A stretch of DNA of 64,000 nt from Pleomorphomonas sp. JP5 (GTDB lineage: Bacteria > Pseudomonadota > Alphaproteobacteria > Rhizobiales > Pleomorphomonadaceae), in assembly GCF_023721815.1 (NCBI RefSeq), contig NZ_JAMDLI010000022.1, forward strand, positions 124,001 to 188,000, written 5' to 3'. Each line of letters begins with the position of its first letter. Position 1 is the stretch's first letter. The translations under genes were made by a program, and so were the position numbers. Positions 1 through 8,858 of the stretch are shown in pieces. The notes under the pieces were generated by a model that saw only the letters and a program-made list of their open reading frames with translations, was not told the DNA's origin and did not search any database.

Positions 1-332
1 GCCGAGATGCCGAGCACATAGGGCTCGGCCAGGGGATTGCGAAGAAGCGATTGCATGATCGCTCCCGACAGCGCCAGGCCCGCACCGCAGAAAGCCGCCA
101 CCAGAGAGCGGCTCAGACGGTAGTCCCAGATCACCGCCTCGTGGATGGGCTCGAGCTCGATCGCCGTCCATCCGAGTCGATTGGTTATGGCGCCGAATGT
201 CGTCGAAAGGGGGATCGGCAGGTCGCCCACCCCCACGCTGATGCCTATGACCAGCGCGACCACGATAAGCGACGCCAAGACGGCGGTGGCAACCACCGCA
301 ACATGCCAGACGGCCGATCTCGCTTCGATCAC
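1..332 (-). CDS. FecCD-family ABC transporter permease, partial (N-terminal part)
   Basis: Inner-membrane permease of a siderophore/heme/cobalamin-type ABC importer; only the first 110 codons are in the window. Reading the minus strand from a GTG at 332 gives a hydrophobic first helix (about residues 7-31) followed by the family signature GAIMQSLLRNPLAEP, typical of FecCD/BtuC permeases. The GTG overlaps the TGA of the upstream binding-protein gene (GTGA, 329-332), so the two are translationally coupled and belong to one operon. An ATPase gene would be expected further left, outside the window. The exact substrate (ferric siderophore, heme, cobalamin) cannot be read from this fragment. Confidence 0.9.
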   Translation of the reverse strand, partial: MIEARSAVWHVAVVATAVLASLIVVALVIGISVGVGDLPIPLSTTFGAITNRLGWTAIELEPIHEAVIWDYRLSRSLVAAFCGAGLALSGAIMQSLLRNPLAEPYVLGIS

Positions 333-1354
333 TTCAGGTAGCCAAGGCTTCTGAGCTGGTCGGCCACCTGCTCCGCGCCATAGATGGTGCGGAGCGTGGG
401 ATTCATGGCCTGGCCATCCATCACGACGATTGCCTTGTCGCGGACCGCGCGCATCTGGCTGACGGCAGGGTCGGTCGTCAGAAACTTGATCTTGGCTTCC
501 GGCCTGTCGAGCTCCCAGCGATTGCGGTCCAGACTGGCGATGACGATGACATCGGGATCGGCGGCTATGATGGCTTCCCAGCCAAGGGTGGGCCACTCCG
601 TTTCCGTATCGAGGGCATTGGCGCCGCCAAGCAGGTCGGCGATGAAGCCGGAGGCGCCGTTCTTGCCGCCGAGATAGGCATCAGCTGACGGAGACGGACT
701 TGAGAACCAGAACAGATACTTGAGCTTGCGGTCGCCCGTCGACACCTTGGCCCGCAGTCCGGCCTCGCGCGCCCTGAAGTCGGCGATCAGCGCCTGACCG
801 CGATCGGCTACGTCGAAGATGCGCGAGAGCTCGTCGATCTCCTTGTAGAGCAGTTCCGAGGTCCAGAGGTTGGCACGGCTTCCGTAGACATCCTTGGATC
901 CGGATGCGTCGAGGCAGGTGCTGGGCGACAGATAGGTTGCGATTCCCAGGTTGTCGAAATCTTCGCGCTTGGCCACCTTGCTGTTCGGTCCGACGAGGCT
1001 CGGCAAGGCGGCTGCGACAAAGTCCGGCCGTTCGCCGAGAATGGATTCGAAGGTGGGGAACTCGGTGGAGAGAAGCTTTACCTTGGCGTTGGCTTCGGCG
1101 AACTCGTCGAGCACCTTGCTCGGCCAGAAGGCGGTGCCCACCATCCGCTCCTCAAGGCCAAGGGCCAGCATGATTTCCGCGCTGTTCTGGCCAAATCCTA
1201 CCGCGCGCTGTGGCGCCTTCGCATAGGTGGCGGCCTGTCCGCAGTTGTCGATTGTCAGTGGGTAGCTCGTCGGCTCGGCCCACGCCTCGGTCGGCAGGAC
1301 ATTGACGAGGGCCAGAAGCCCGGCGGCAACGACGGTGGACGTGTACGCGGTCAT
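329..1354 (-). CDS. ABC transporter periplasmic substrate-binding protein (iron-siderophore/cobalamin type)
   Basis: A 341-residue type III (BtuF/FhuD/FecB-like) solute-binding protein that would capture a metal chelate in the periplasm and pass it to the FecCD permease encoded immediately downstream with a 4-base overlap. Start chosen at ATG 1354, preceded by an AGGAG-type ribosome site; residues 1-26 form a signal peptide ending in AWA. The body shows the family pattern: repeated RAVGFG-type beta strand, a 'ERPDFVAA' segment, and a C-terminal lobe with 'IIAADPDVIVIAS'. A longer reading from 1414 lacks a good ribosome site. Ligand is unknown; the palindromic operator candidate upstream suggests metal-dependent control. 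Confidence 0.88.
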   Translation of the reverse strand: MTAYTSTVVAAGLLALVNVLPTEAWAEPTSYPLTIDNCGQAATYAKAPQRAVGFGQNSAEIMLALGLEERMVGTAFWPSKVLDEFAEANAKVKLLSTEFPTFESILGERPDFVAAALPSLVGPNSKVAKREDFDNLGIATYLSPSTCLDASGSKDVYGSRANLWTSELLYKEIDELSRIFDVADRGQALIADFRAREAGLRAKVSTGDRKLKYLFWFSSPSPSADAYLGGKNGASGFIADLLGGANALDTETEWPTLGWEAIIAADPDVIVIASLDRNRWELDRPEAKIKFLTTDPAVSQMRAVRDKAIVVMDGQAMNPTLRTIYGAEQVADQLRSLGYLK

Positions 1355-1527
1355 TCCTGCTCCTCGTGCAAACGCATTGTTCCTTGCCCGCGCCTGACAA
1401 GAGGGCGAGACCAAAGTGGCTGCTTTGCGGAGTTATCGGTACGCCGACACTGGCGGTCTTTGGCCCCTCGGCGAACTGGCGCTCGTCGACGCCTCGAATA
1501 TCCTGATGTAAGAAATCCACTTTTCGG

Positions 1528-1568
1528 CCGTATGCATTAATGCAAATGCGATCCATTTGCAAATACGG
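1528..1568. promoter_or_regulatory. Nested dyad, probable metal-regulator operator
   Basis: A perfect 8-base inverted repeat TGCAAATG (1541-1548) / CATTTGCA (1554-1561) with a 5-base spacer sits inside a second inverted pair CCGTAT (1528-1533) / ATACGG (1563-1568). A self-complementary GCATTAATGC lies at 1534-1543. It is about 190 bases upstream of the binding-protein start. TGCAAAT half-sites resemble those reported for Fur-family Mur regulators of Alphaproteobacteria, which fits a metal-uptake operon, but the regulator is inferred. Confidence 0.45.
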
Positions 1569-1749
1569 ATACAGACGGATGCGGCACTTGCACATCGCAA
1601 TGAAGTCAAAGGGAAATCACAGGGCGCGCGTTATCTTCTCGCGTCGTCGACTTGCAGCTGTCCGGGCACATACGCGAGTTCAGGCAGTCTCCGGTTCGCC
1701 CGTGCCGGCGGTCCGGAGGCTGAACCCCTGCGGGAGAGCTAGCGGTTCG

Positions 1750-1824
1750 AGTGGAGCTTTTGAATTTGACATTTGAGCGGGCGCTCTATGTGAGGCGGGA
1801 CTCAAATGTCAAATTCGCTCCACT
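1750..1824. repeat. Long inverted repeat between divergently arranged regions
   Basis: Left arm 1750-1757 plus 1762-1777, right arm 1801-1816 plus 1817-1824: 24 paired bases, interrupted only by a 4-base TTTT bulge in the left arm, around a 23-base loop. The right arm overlaps the stop codon of the DUF2842 gene, so it may end that minus-strand transcript, although no T-run follows. Each arm also carries a direct repeat of TCAAA. The rest of the 1355-1822 gap shows only the operator dyad at 1528-1568. Confidence 0.55.
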
Positions 1825-2035
1825 AGACGCGGCGGTCCGCCTTGGTCATCCAGACGATGAGACCGCCGGCCGGCGGAACCCAGAGCAGGCCTGCCACCAG
1901 ATAGTAGACGAGTTGCCACCAGGCATTCGCGCCGGGGAGCACCGCCACAGCAATGACCATGGCGATCAGAGCGTAGATCGGAACGGTAATCACGAGGATG
2001 ATGGTGCCGATCAGCTTCCTGAGACTTGAGGACAA
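1823..2035 (-). CDS. DUF2842 domain-containing small membrane protein
   Basis: A 70-residue protein with two hydrophobic segments (about residues 8-32 and 40-62) and the arrangement RKLIGT ... YYLVAGLLWVPPA ... IVWMTK seen in the alphaproteobacterial DUF2842 family. Function is unknown; an inner-membrane location is predicted from the helices. The start is a TTG preceded by GGAGG at 5-6 bases spacing; no in-frame ATG gives a better fit. It stands alone on the minus strand, with a large inverted repeat at its 3' end. Confidence 0.8.
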   Translation of the reverse strand: MSSSLRKLIGTIILVITVPIYALIAMVIAVAVLPGANAWWQLVYYLVAGLLWVPPAGGLIVWMTKADRRV

Positions 2036-2209
2036 GCGCGCCTCCGCCGTTCAGTGGAGCGAAGTCGGCATCCGATTCCGGCCAGTTTCAGGCCTTCGGT
2101 CGGATGCCGCTAAAGGAGTCACCAAACCCAACGCTCGACATTGGATCAGGTGTGGGCATTTGTCTCGGGACGATGCCGGTCGGACGCAAGTCTCCCAGGG
2201 AGGCAGGCG

Positions 2210-3496
2210 TCAGTCGATGTGCGACAGGGCCTGATCGAGGTCGGCGATGATGTCGGCGAGATCCTCGATGCCGATCGACAGGCGAACCACGTCCGGTCCG
2301 GCGCCTGCCGCCACCTTCTGCGCATCGGTCAGCTGCTTGTGCGTGGTCGAGGCGGGGTGGATCACCAGCGAACGGGTATCGCCGACGTTGGCGAGGTGGG
2401 AGAACAGCTCAACGTTCTTCACCAGCGTCACGCCGGCATCGTAGCCCCCCTTGAGGCCGAAGGTGAAAACGGCGCCGGCGCCCTTTGGCGCATATTTCTG
2501 CTGCAGGCCGTGATAGCGGTCGCCCGGCAGGCCGGCGTAGGACACCCAGGCCACCTTCGGGTGGTCGGACAGGAACTCGGCCACCGCCTTGGCGTTGTCG
2601 GTGTGGCGCTGCATGCGCAACGGAAGCGTCTCGATGCCGGTCAGAATCTGGAAGGCGTTGAACGGCGAGATGCAGGGCCCCAGGTCACGCAGGCCCAGCG
2701 CCCGGCAGGCGACGGCGAAGGCGAAGTTGCCGAAGTTCTTATGGAAGACGAGGCCGTTGTACTCGGGCCTCGGCTCGCACAGCATCGGATAGCGGTTTTC
2801 GCGCGACCAGTCGAAGTTGCCGGCGTCGACGATGATGCCGCCGAGCGAGTTGCCGTGGCCGGCCAGGAACTTGGTCAGCGAATGAACGACGATGTCGGCG
2901 CCATGCTCGATCGGACGGCAGAGATAGGGCGTTGCCAGAGTGTTGTCGACGATGAGCGGCACGCCGGCCCGCTTGGCCACGTGGGCGACGGCGGCGATGT
3001 CGGTGACGATGCCGCCGGGATTGGCGATCGATTCGATGAAGATCGCCTTGGTGCGTGGGGTCACCGCCTTCTCGAACGAGGCAGGGTCGGCCGGATCGGC
3101 CCAGACGACGTTCCAGCCAAAGTTCTTGAAGGCGTTGGCGAACTGGTTGATCGAACCGCCGTAGAGCTTCCTGGAGGCGATGAATTCGTCGCCGGGCTGA
3201 AGCAGCGTGTGGAAGACGAGGAGCTGGGCGGCATGACCGGAGGCGACGGCAAGTGCCGCCACACCGCCTTCGAGGGCGGCGACGCGCTCTTCGAGCACCG
3301 CCTGCGTCGGGTTGGTCAGCCGGCCGTAGATATTGCCGAAGGTTTCGAGGCCGAACAGCTTCGCCGCCTGGTCGACATCCTCGAAGACATAGGACGCGGT
3401 CTGGTAGATCGGGGTAATGCGGGCGCCGGTCGTCGGGTCCGGAGCGGCGCCGGCATGGATGGCAAGCGTCGAAAATCCGGGGGTCTGTTCGGTCAT
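2210..3496 (-). CDS. O-acetylhomoserine aminocarboxypropyltransferase (sulfhydrylase)
   Basis: A PLP enzyme of the Cys/Met metabolism family, 428 residues, that would join sulfide (or methanethiol) to O-acetylhomoserine to give homocysteine (or methionine) in the cytoplasm. The PLP lysine is K209 in HSLTKFLAGHG; the cofactor-binding Asp is D184 in IVDNTLATP; the family's YGRLTNPT and SGHAAQL segments are present. The length and the TPRTKAIFIESIANP stretch favour the MetY/OAH-sulfhydrylase subgroup over cystathionine enzymes. Start at ATG 3496 has GGGAG upstream. It is monocistronic by spacing. The roughly 140-base leader was checked for SAM-II-like motifs and none was found. Confidence 0.9.
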   Translation of the reverse strand: MTEQTPGFSTLAIHAGAAPDPTTGARITPIYQTASYVFEDVDQAAKLFGLETFGNIYGRLTNPTQAVLEERVAALEGGVAALAVASGHAAQLLVFHTLLQPGDEFIASRKLYGGSINQFANAFKNFGWNVVWADPADPASFEKAVTPRTKAIFIESIANPGGIVTDIAAVAHVAKRAGVPLIVDNTLATPYLCRPIEHGADIVVHSLTKFLAGHGNSLGGIIVDAGNFDWSRENRYPMLCEPRPEYNGLVFHKNFGNFAFAVACRALGLRDLGPCISPFNAFQILTGIETLPLRMQRHTDNAKAVAEFLSDHPKVAWVSYAGLPGDRYHGLQQKYAPKGAGAVFTFGLKGGYDAGVTLVKNVELFSHLANVGDTRSLVIHPASTTHKQLTDAQKVAAGAGPDVVRLSIGIEDLADIIADLDQALSHID

Positions 3497-3638
3497 CTGT
3501 TTCTCCCTCGTCGCCTCTGGGATTTTCCCGCCGTGGCCGACGGTTGGGTCGGCACGCAATGCTGCTGACCGGCGGGGCCATCGGTCGGCATTTGGGGCGA
3601 CACCCTAATCCCTCGCACGGCGGAGAGACAAGGTGGCA

Positions 3639-4175
3639 TCAGCTTCGTCGATGGCTTGTCGAAAACCGTCTGGCCGCGAGCAGCGCCACGCCAAGGAGTG
3701 CGCAAAGAAGGGCGCCGATGAGGGATGGATGTGGCCGCCCGATCATCGCAGCGAGAAAGACGAGAGGCGGTATCTCGGTTCTGAGGCGTTTGGCGCCACT
3801 CTCCACCGCGGTCGCATCCTCCAGCCAGAAACGCTCCAGGAAAAAGAGCCGGGCCTCTCCGATCGGCTGCCCCCCGATTTCGGCTCCCAGAAGATTGCGC
3901 CCGCCATCCAGGCCGTCACCGAAGGCGCAGCGCAGACGGCCGGGGTGGCCGCCGAGGGCGTTGGCCCGCCGGTAGTCGATCTCGATCACATCGAAGATGC
4001 CGCTCGAACGCTTCAGCCCGTCGACGACAAGGTCACCCTGCTCCTCCAGGGCGGGCAGGGCGTTCAGACAGGCACTGGCGTCGCGATAGCCGTTTGCCAG
4101 CCACCACGCTTCGGTCGCGACGACCGCTCCGATGGCAGCGGCCGCGACGATCTTGAGAAGGTGGAGCGGCCGCAC
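3639..4175 (-). CDS. Hypothetical membrane-associated protein coupled to hemB
   Basis: A 178-residue protein I do not recognise. It has an N-terminal hydrophobic helix (about residues 6-26), a periplasm-sized middle part with two cysteines (in SACLNALP and RLRCAFG), and a hydrophobic C-terminal helix (about 150-168) followed by a basic tail. The start is a GTG one base after the hemB stop, with AAGG in the end of hemB serving as ribosome site, so translation is coupled to hemB. Base composition matches the neighbours. A role linked to heme synthesis is only suggested by position. Confidence 0.7.
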   Translation of the reverse strand: MRPLHLLKIVAAAAIGAVVATEAWWLANGYRDASACLNALPALEEQGDLVVDGLKRSSGIFDVIEIDYRRANALGGHPGRLRCAFGDGLDGGRNLLGAEIGGQPIGEARLFFLERFWLEDATAVESGAKRLRTEIPPLVFLAAMIGRPHPSLIGALLCALLGVALLAARRFSTSHRRS

Positions 4176-4176
4176 G

Positions 4177-5280
<1,104 letters not shown>

Positions 5281-5344
5281 TCATGATTTGATCGATACTC
5301 CGGCGCAAATTTGAGGCAGGCTTGCAGAGTGAAAGGATCATCGG

Positions 5345-5779
5345 ATGAGTGGCAACGGCGACACGCGGCAGTCCGATGGGCTCGAAACCAGCCTTTGGAG
5401 CAAGTTCGACGCTCGCTTGACGCTGGTGGTCTATGTCCGCTTCCTGTCGACGGTGTTCCTGGTCGCCGGTCTTGCGCGCTGGGCGACGATTCTCGGGTTC
5501 GGCATTCCGAGCGGCAACTTCCTGACGCTCTCTTCGCCGGTCATCGTGGCGACGCTGTTCTTCGCCGTCGCCGATCTCGTGGCGGCGGTGGGCCTCTGGC
5601 TGCTCGCTTCGTGGGGCACCGTGGTCTGGATGATCAGCGCTCTGACCGAGACGGCGCTCTATGGCGCCTATAACCCCCAGTTCGGCCGCAACTACCCGCT
5701 GATGATCTTTCACATCGGCACCGTGGTGCTCTACGCGGTGCTCTCGGCCTATTACGAACGGACCCGCGATCGTTTGTGA
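5345..5779 (+). CDS. DUF6163 family integral membrane protein
   Basis: A 144-residue protein with four hydrophobic segments (about residues 27-50, 62-80, 84-104 and 112-134) and a charged N-terminus. I assign it to the DUF6163 group because the same type of gene is commonly found directly upstream of ldtR in Hyphomicrobiales. Start ATG 5345 follows AAAGGATC at good spacing. Its function is unknown; genomic linkage with LdtR and an L,D-transpeptidase suggests a role in envelope homeostasis, which is inference. Confidence 0.75.
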   Translation: MSGNGDTRQSDGLETSLWSKFDARLTLVVYVRFLSTVFLVAGLARWATILGFGIPSGNFLTLSSPVIVATLFFAVADLVAAVGLWLLASWGTVVWMISALTETALYGAYNPQFGRNYPLMIFHIGTVVLYAVLSAYYERTRDRL

Positions 5780-5917
5780 GAGTCAACAAAGAGTTATTGC
5801 GTAAAATTTGGCAATTCGTCTCAACTGCCTTTTCCGAGCAGAGTCGGATTGATGAAAACTAGGTCGAATTTTGTGGAATTGGCCTGAAATCGCTGGGTTG
5901 GCTTGCTTTTTGGGGGC

Positions 5918-6004
5918 GTAAAGTACTGCTTTACCAAAGCGAAGACTCGGGTAGGTTTGGAATCGCGTTAAACTTATATTCAGCTTGCCCCTTAAGCTGA
6001 TTTT
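5918..6004. promoter_or_regulatory. ldtR leader/promoter region with two inverted repeats
   Basis: The 300-base gap 5780-6081 is AT-richer than its surroundings. It holds GTAAAG (5918-5923) / CTTTAC (5929-5934), a 6-base dyad with 5-base spacer that is a candidate operator for a dimeric MarR protein, and TCAGCTT (5980-5986) / AAGCTGA (5994-6000) followed by TTTTC, which could end the DUF6163 transcript. Autoregulation by LdtR is inferred. Confidence 0.35.
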
Positions 6005-6081
6005 CAAAGCTCTCGGCTACTGTCGTGATCAAGGCGGACAAAGAGCCGCATCCAAAAAGTACGACAGAGAGGCTTTCAACC

Positions 6082-6597
6082 ATGGCCAACGCCAAGCGCG
6101 CCTACGACCTTTACGCCAACGAGCCCGAAGAAGAGCAGGGCCTCCAGCCGCTTTATCTCGAGGCGCTCCGCCTCGTAGAGCGTCTGCACCGACGCCTGCT
6201 CGATGTCATCAAGGACGAGTTCGACCGTTCGGGTCGCACCGACGTCAATGCCGTCCAGGCGCTCCTCCTGTTCAATATCGGTGATAGCGAACTGACGGCC
6301 GGTGAGCTCAGGACCCGCGGCTACTATCTCGGTTCCAATGTGTCCTACAATCTCAAGAAGCTGGTTGAGATGGGGTACATTCATCATCAGCGCTCGCGCA
6401 TGGACCGTCGTTCGGTTCGCGTCAAGCTGACGGACAAGGGGCAGGCGGTCGCCGATATCGTCGGCAAGCTCTACAACCGCCACATCATCTCGATCGAGAC
6501 GGTCGGCGGCATCAACCGTGACGACTTCAAGGTGCTCAACAAGTCGCTGCAGCGGCTGGAGCGCTTCTGGACCGACCAGATCCTCTACCGGCTCTAA
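6082..6597 (+). CDS. ldtR: MarR-family transcriptional regulator LdtR
   Basis: A 171-residue winged-helix regulator. The DNA-binding part spans about residues 55-120 with the recognition segment RGYYLGSNVSYNLKKLVEMG followed by the wing YIHHQRSRMDRRSVRVKLT; helices at both ends form the dimer interface. LdtR of Liberibacter and rhizobia controls an L,D-transpeptidase gene and tolerance to osmotic stress, and here an L,D-transpeptidase gene lies downstream on the same strand. Start ATG 6082 has AGAGAGG upstream. A longer start at 6025 would add 19 residues and lacks support. Confidence 0.88.
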   Translation: MANAKRAYDLYANEPEEEQGLQPLYLEALRLVERLHRRLLDVIKDEFDRSGRTDVNAVQALLLFNIGDSELTAGELRTRGYYLGSNVSYNLKKLVEMGYIHHQRSRMDRRSVRVKLTDKGQAVADIVGKLYNRHIISIETVGGINRDDFKVLNKSLQRLERFWTDQILYRL

Positions 6598-6645
6598 GGC
6601 CGCAACGCGTTCTCCGGAGCGCCATTTCAGCGCGAATCTTCGCCC

Positions 6646-6684
6646 AAAGCGGCTGCCGTTACCCACGGCGGCCGCTTTCCGTTT
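6646..6684 (+). terminator. Terminator of ldtR
   Basis: Stem 6646-6659 pairs with 6665-6678 (14 pairs, one mismatch) around a 5-base loop, 49 bases after the ldtR stop. The tail is only weakly T-rich, so efficiency is uncertain. Further right a small dyad CTGTCA (6760-6765) / TGACAG (6770-6775) has no evident role. Confidence 0.6.
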
Positions 6685-6897
6685 GCGATAAAAGTCCGTC
6701 ACGGATGGCGAATGCTACGAAGTACCAAGTCGACAGGCTGTGTAACGTTGCCTGTTCCTCTGTCAAAACTGACAGTGACGTTTTCCAAAAGAGAGTATTG
6801 GTGCCTCAAAAGAGGTAGGGTGAACGCCGATACAGCGCTTTTTCTGTTGCGTTAACCATTTTTTAATAGTTTGCTGTCAGATGTTAAGTGTATCGAG

Positions 6898-7012
6898 CAT
6901 GTCGGTTGGAATGCTTCCTCCCCTTTCCTCAGACCGGATGCATCGAACGTCTCAACTCCTCCCGAGACGCGCAACTTGGCCCTGAGCGCCCTCCCTGCGC
7001 TCAGGGTCTTTT
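6898..7012 (+). ncRNA. Putative trans-acting small RNA with anti-Shine-Dalgarno loops (alpha-r14 / cuckoo-like)
   Basis: Three successive hairpins lie in the ldtR-ldt gap. SL1 (about 6902-6938) exposes CTTCCTCCCC. SL2 has a perfect 6-bp stem 6948-6953 / 6964-6969 with the loop AACTCCTCCC. SL3 is a Rho-independent terminator with a 10-bp stem 6980-6989 / 6997-7006, loop CCTCCCT, then TTTT. C-rich CUCCUCCC loops plus a terminal hairpin and a length near 115 nt are the hallmarks of alphaproteobacterial alpha-r14 / CcsR-type sRNAs, which pair with mRNA ribosome sites. The 5' end is estimated from an AT-rich promoter-like stretch at about 6850-6895. No credible reading frame occupies the segment. 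Confidence 0.62.
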
Positions 7013-7288
7013 CTCGTCCGCGCGTTGCCATGCCGTCCGGTCGGATATGTCCACGGGCAGGGCCTATGCTCACAGTCCTCGATTTCGCCATGAATTGCCG
7101 CTAAACGGCGAGCCACCTAAGCTGTCTTGCGAGTCCTTCGTAGGCGGTTCACTTGTGCGGGAATCTTCCGGAAAGGCGGCGTTAACCATGGCCATTGTCC
7201 ATTGGCCGAGGTTTCAGCGCCTTGTTCGGCTTTCCGGCGTCCGAACGGTTCAATCTGGAGTGCGGTCGTGAAGGGATCATTTTTGTCG

Positions 7289-8551
7289 ATGGCGGCAAGC
7301 CGCCGCGGGGTGCTCAAGGCTGGCATCGCCGGAATGACGGCGCTGGCGGCTACCGCCTCCAAGGCCCAGACGATGCTGGCCCAGACGGAATGGACCGAGG
7401 GTTTCGACGTTTCCGCGCCTACCGACATGACGACGCAGCCGACGCGCCCGTCGATCTCCGGGCAGTCGGGCTTCTACACCGAACAGGCGATTTCCCAGTA
7501 CTCGTCGATCGCCATGCAGGGCGGGTGGCCCCAGGTTCCGGCAGTCGGCAAGCTCCGGCTAGGCATGGAGAACCCGGTTGTCGGCGTGTTGCGCCAGCGT
7601 CTGATGATCACCGGCGATCTCGATCAGAGCGCCGGTATCTCCACTGCTTACGACACTTTCGTCGATGGGGCCGTTCGTCGGTTCCAGGAGCGCCACGGCA
7701 TCATCGCCAATGGCGTTGTCGATGATGCGACGCTGCGCCAGCTCAACGTTCCGGTCGAAACGCGCATCCAGCAGCTCCAGCTCAATCTCGTCCGTCTTCA
7801 GGCATTCCCCAGTCCGCTTGGTGGCAGTGGCGACCGTTTCGTGATGGTCAATGTGCCTGGCGCCGAGATCGAGACCATCGATGGCGATACCGTGCACTCG
7901 CGCCATCGTGGCGTGGTCGGCAAGATCGACCGGCAGACGCCGCTGCTCAACACCAAGATCACCGTCATCCGCTTCTTCCCCTACTGGACGGTTCCGAAGA
8001 GCATCATCCTCAAGGACCTGATCCCGCAGATGCAGAAGGACCCGTCCTATCTGGACCGGCAGAAGATCCACGTGTTCGATCCGCGCTCGGGAACCGAGGT
8101 GTCCTGGCAATCGATCGACTGGAAGACCGACCAGGCGGTCAACTACATGTTCCGCCAGGAGCCGGGCGACCTCAACTCCATGGGGACGGTGAAGATCGAT
8201 TTCCCGTCGCCGGAAGGCGTCTACATGCACGACACGCCGAGCAAGGGTCTGTTCGGCGGCAACGATCGCTTCCATTCCTCGGGCTGCATCCGCGTTCAGA
8301 ACGTTCGCGAGTATGTCTACTGGATCCTCAAGAACACGCCGGACTGGCCGAAGGATCGCATCACCGAGGCGCTGACCTCGGGCGAGCGCATCGATGCGCC
8401 GGTGGCCGATCCCGTGCCTCTCTACTTCCAGTATATCACCGCGTGGGCGACGCCGAACAACACGGTCGAGTTCCGCGACGACATCTATCAGCGCGACGGT
8501 CTCGGCGTTCCGATGTCGCCGGAGGCACAGAGCCAGGCTCAGGCCGGCTGA
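7289..8551 (+). CDS. L,D-transpeptidase with peptidoglycan-binding domain (YkuD family)
   Basis: Periplasmic enzyme that makes 3-3 crosslinks in peptidoglycan or attaches proteins to it. The 420-residue product has a twin-arginine-like leader (SRRGVLKAG, residues 4-12), a peptidoglycan-binding domain at about 88-152 (PVVGVLRQRL ... DGAVRRFQERHGI ... DDATLRQLNV), and a YkuD domain whose catalytic centre is H314 ... H329-S-S-G-C333-I-R. ATG 7289 gives the compact leader; GTG 7268, preceded by TGGAG, is an equally possible start adding seven residues. Linkage to ldtR matches the LdtR-LdtP pair of Liberibacter. A strong terminator follows the gene. Confidence 0.9.
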   Translation: MAASRRGVLKAGIAGMTALAATASKAQTMLAQTEWTEGFDVSAPTDMTTQPTRPSISGQSGFYTEQAISQYSSIAMQGGWPQVPAVGKLRLGMENPVVGVLRQRLMITGDLDQSAGISTAYDTFVDGAVRRFQERHGIIANGVVDDATLRQLNVPVETRIQQLQLNLVRLQAFPSPLGGSGDRFVMVNVPGAEIETIDGDTVHSRHRGVVGKIDRQTPLLNTKITVIRFFPYWTVPKSIILKDLIPQMQKDPSYLDRQKIHVFDPRSGTEVSWQSIDWKTDQAVNYMFRQEPGDLNSMGTVKIDFPSPEGVYMHDTPSKGLFGGNDRFHSSGCIRVQNVREYVYWILKNTPDWPKDRITEALTSGERIDAPVADPVPLYFQYITAWATPNNTVEFRDDIYQRDGLGVPMSPEAQSQAQAG

Positions 8552-8577
8552 TTTTCCCGACACTTCGTGGTAGTTTG

Positions 8578-8608
8578 AGCCCGTCCGGATTTTCCGGGCG
8601 GGTTTTCT
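8578..8608 (+). terminator. Terminator of the L,D-transpeptidase gene
   Basis: Stem 8579-8588 / 8594-8603, 10 pairs, loop ATTTT, followed by TTTCT; begins 28 bases after the stop codon. Classical intrinsic terminator. Confidence 0.8.
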
Positions 8609-8621
8609 CTTGCGGTGCCGC

Positions 8622-8858
8622 ATGACCGGAAGCGTGGAAGAGCGGGAAGTCTATTTCGAGTTCGTCGCCCTCGGCAACGCCGTGCGCGTCTCTGCCATTT
8701 GCTCTGTCACGGGCGTGGAAGTGCAGGTGATCGGTCCGGCCGGGGCTGCTCGTCACGATCTCGAGCGTCTGGCGCTGCGAAAGCTCGTGAAACGCCTTGC
8801 CGAGACGAATGCGCAGCCGCTGGCCACCGCTCCGCGTGGGGGAGGTTTCACCGTATAG
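8622..8858 (+). CDS. DUF6898 family protein
   Basis: A 78-residue soluble protein starting MTGSVEEREVYFEF. The pattern REVYFEF ... GNAVRVSAIC ... TGVEVQVIGP ... DLERLALRKLV matches a small conserved alphaproteobacterial family known as DUF6898, of unknown function. ATG 8622 is preferred over an upstream TTG at 8610; neither has a strong ribosome site. Its TAG is directly followed by the ATG of the next gene, so the two are probably co-translated. Confidence 0.7.
   Translation: MTGSVEEREVYFEFVALGNAVRVSAICSVTGVEVQVIGPAGAARHDLERLALRKLVKRLAETNAQPLATAPRGGGFTV

Noticed and set aside
1681-1699. B12-box-like sequence on the minus strand upstream of the iron-type binding-protein gene
   Set aside because: It resembles the last conserved element of a cobalamin riboswitch, but with two missing bases, and the other conserved elements are not found in the right order.
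2141-3568. Open frame of 475 codons on the plus strand
   Set aside because: It is the antisense of the O-acetylhomoserine sulfhydrylase gene; high GC leaves long antisense frames open. No family pattern.
3497-3640. Possible SAM riboswitch before the sulfhydrylase gene
   Set aside because: Searched by eye for SAM-I and SAM-II conserved elements and found none; only unspecific GC hairpins.
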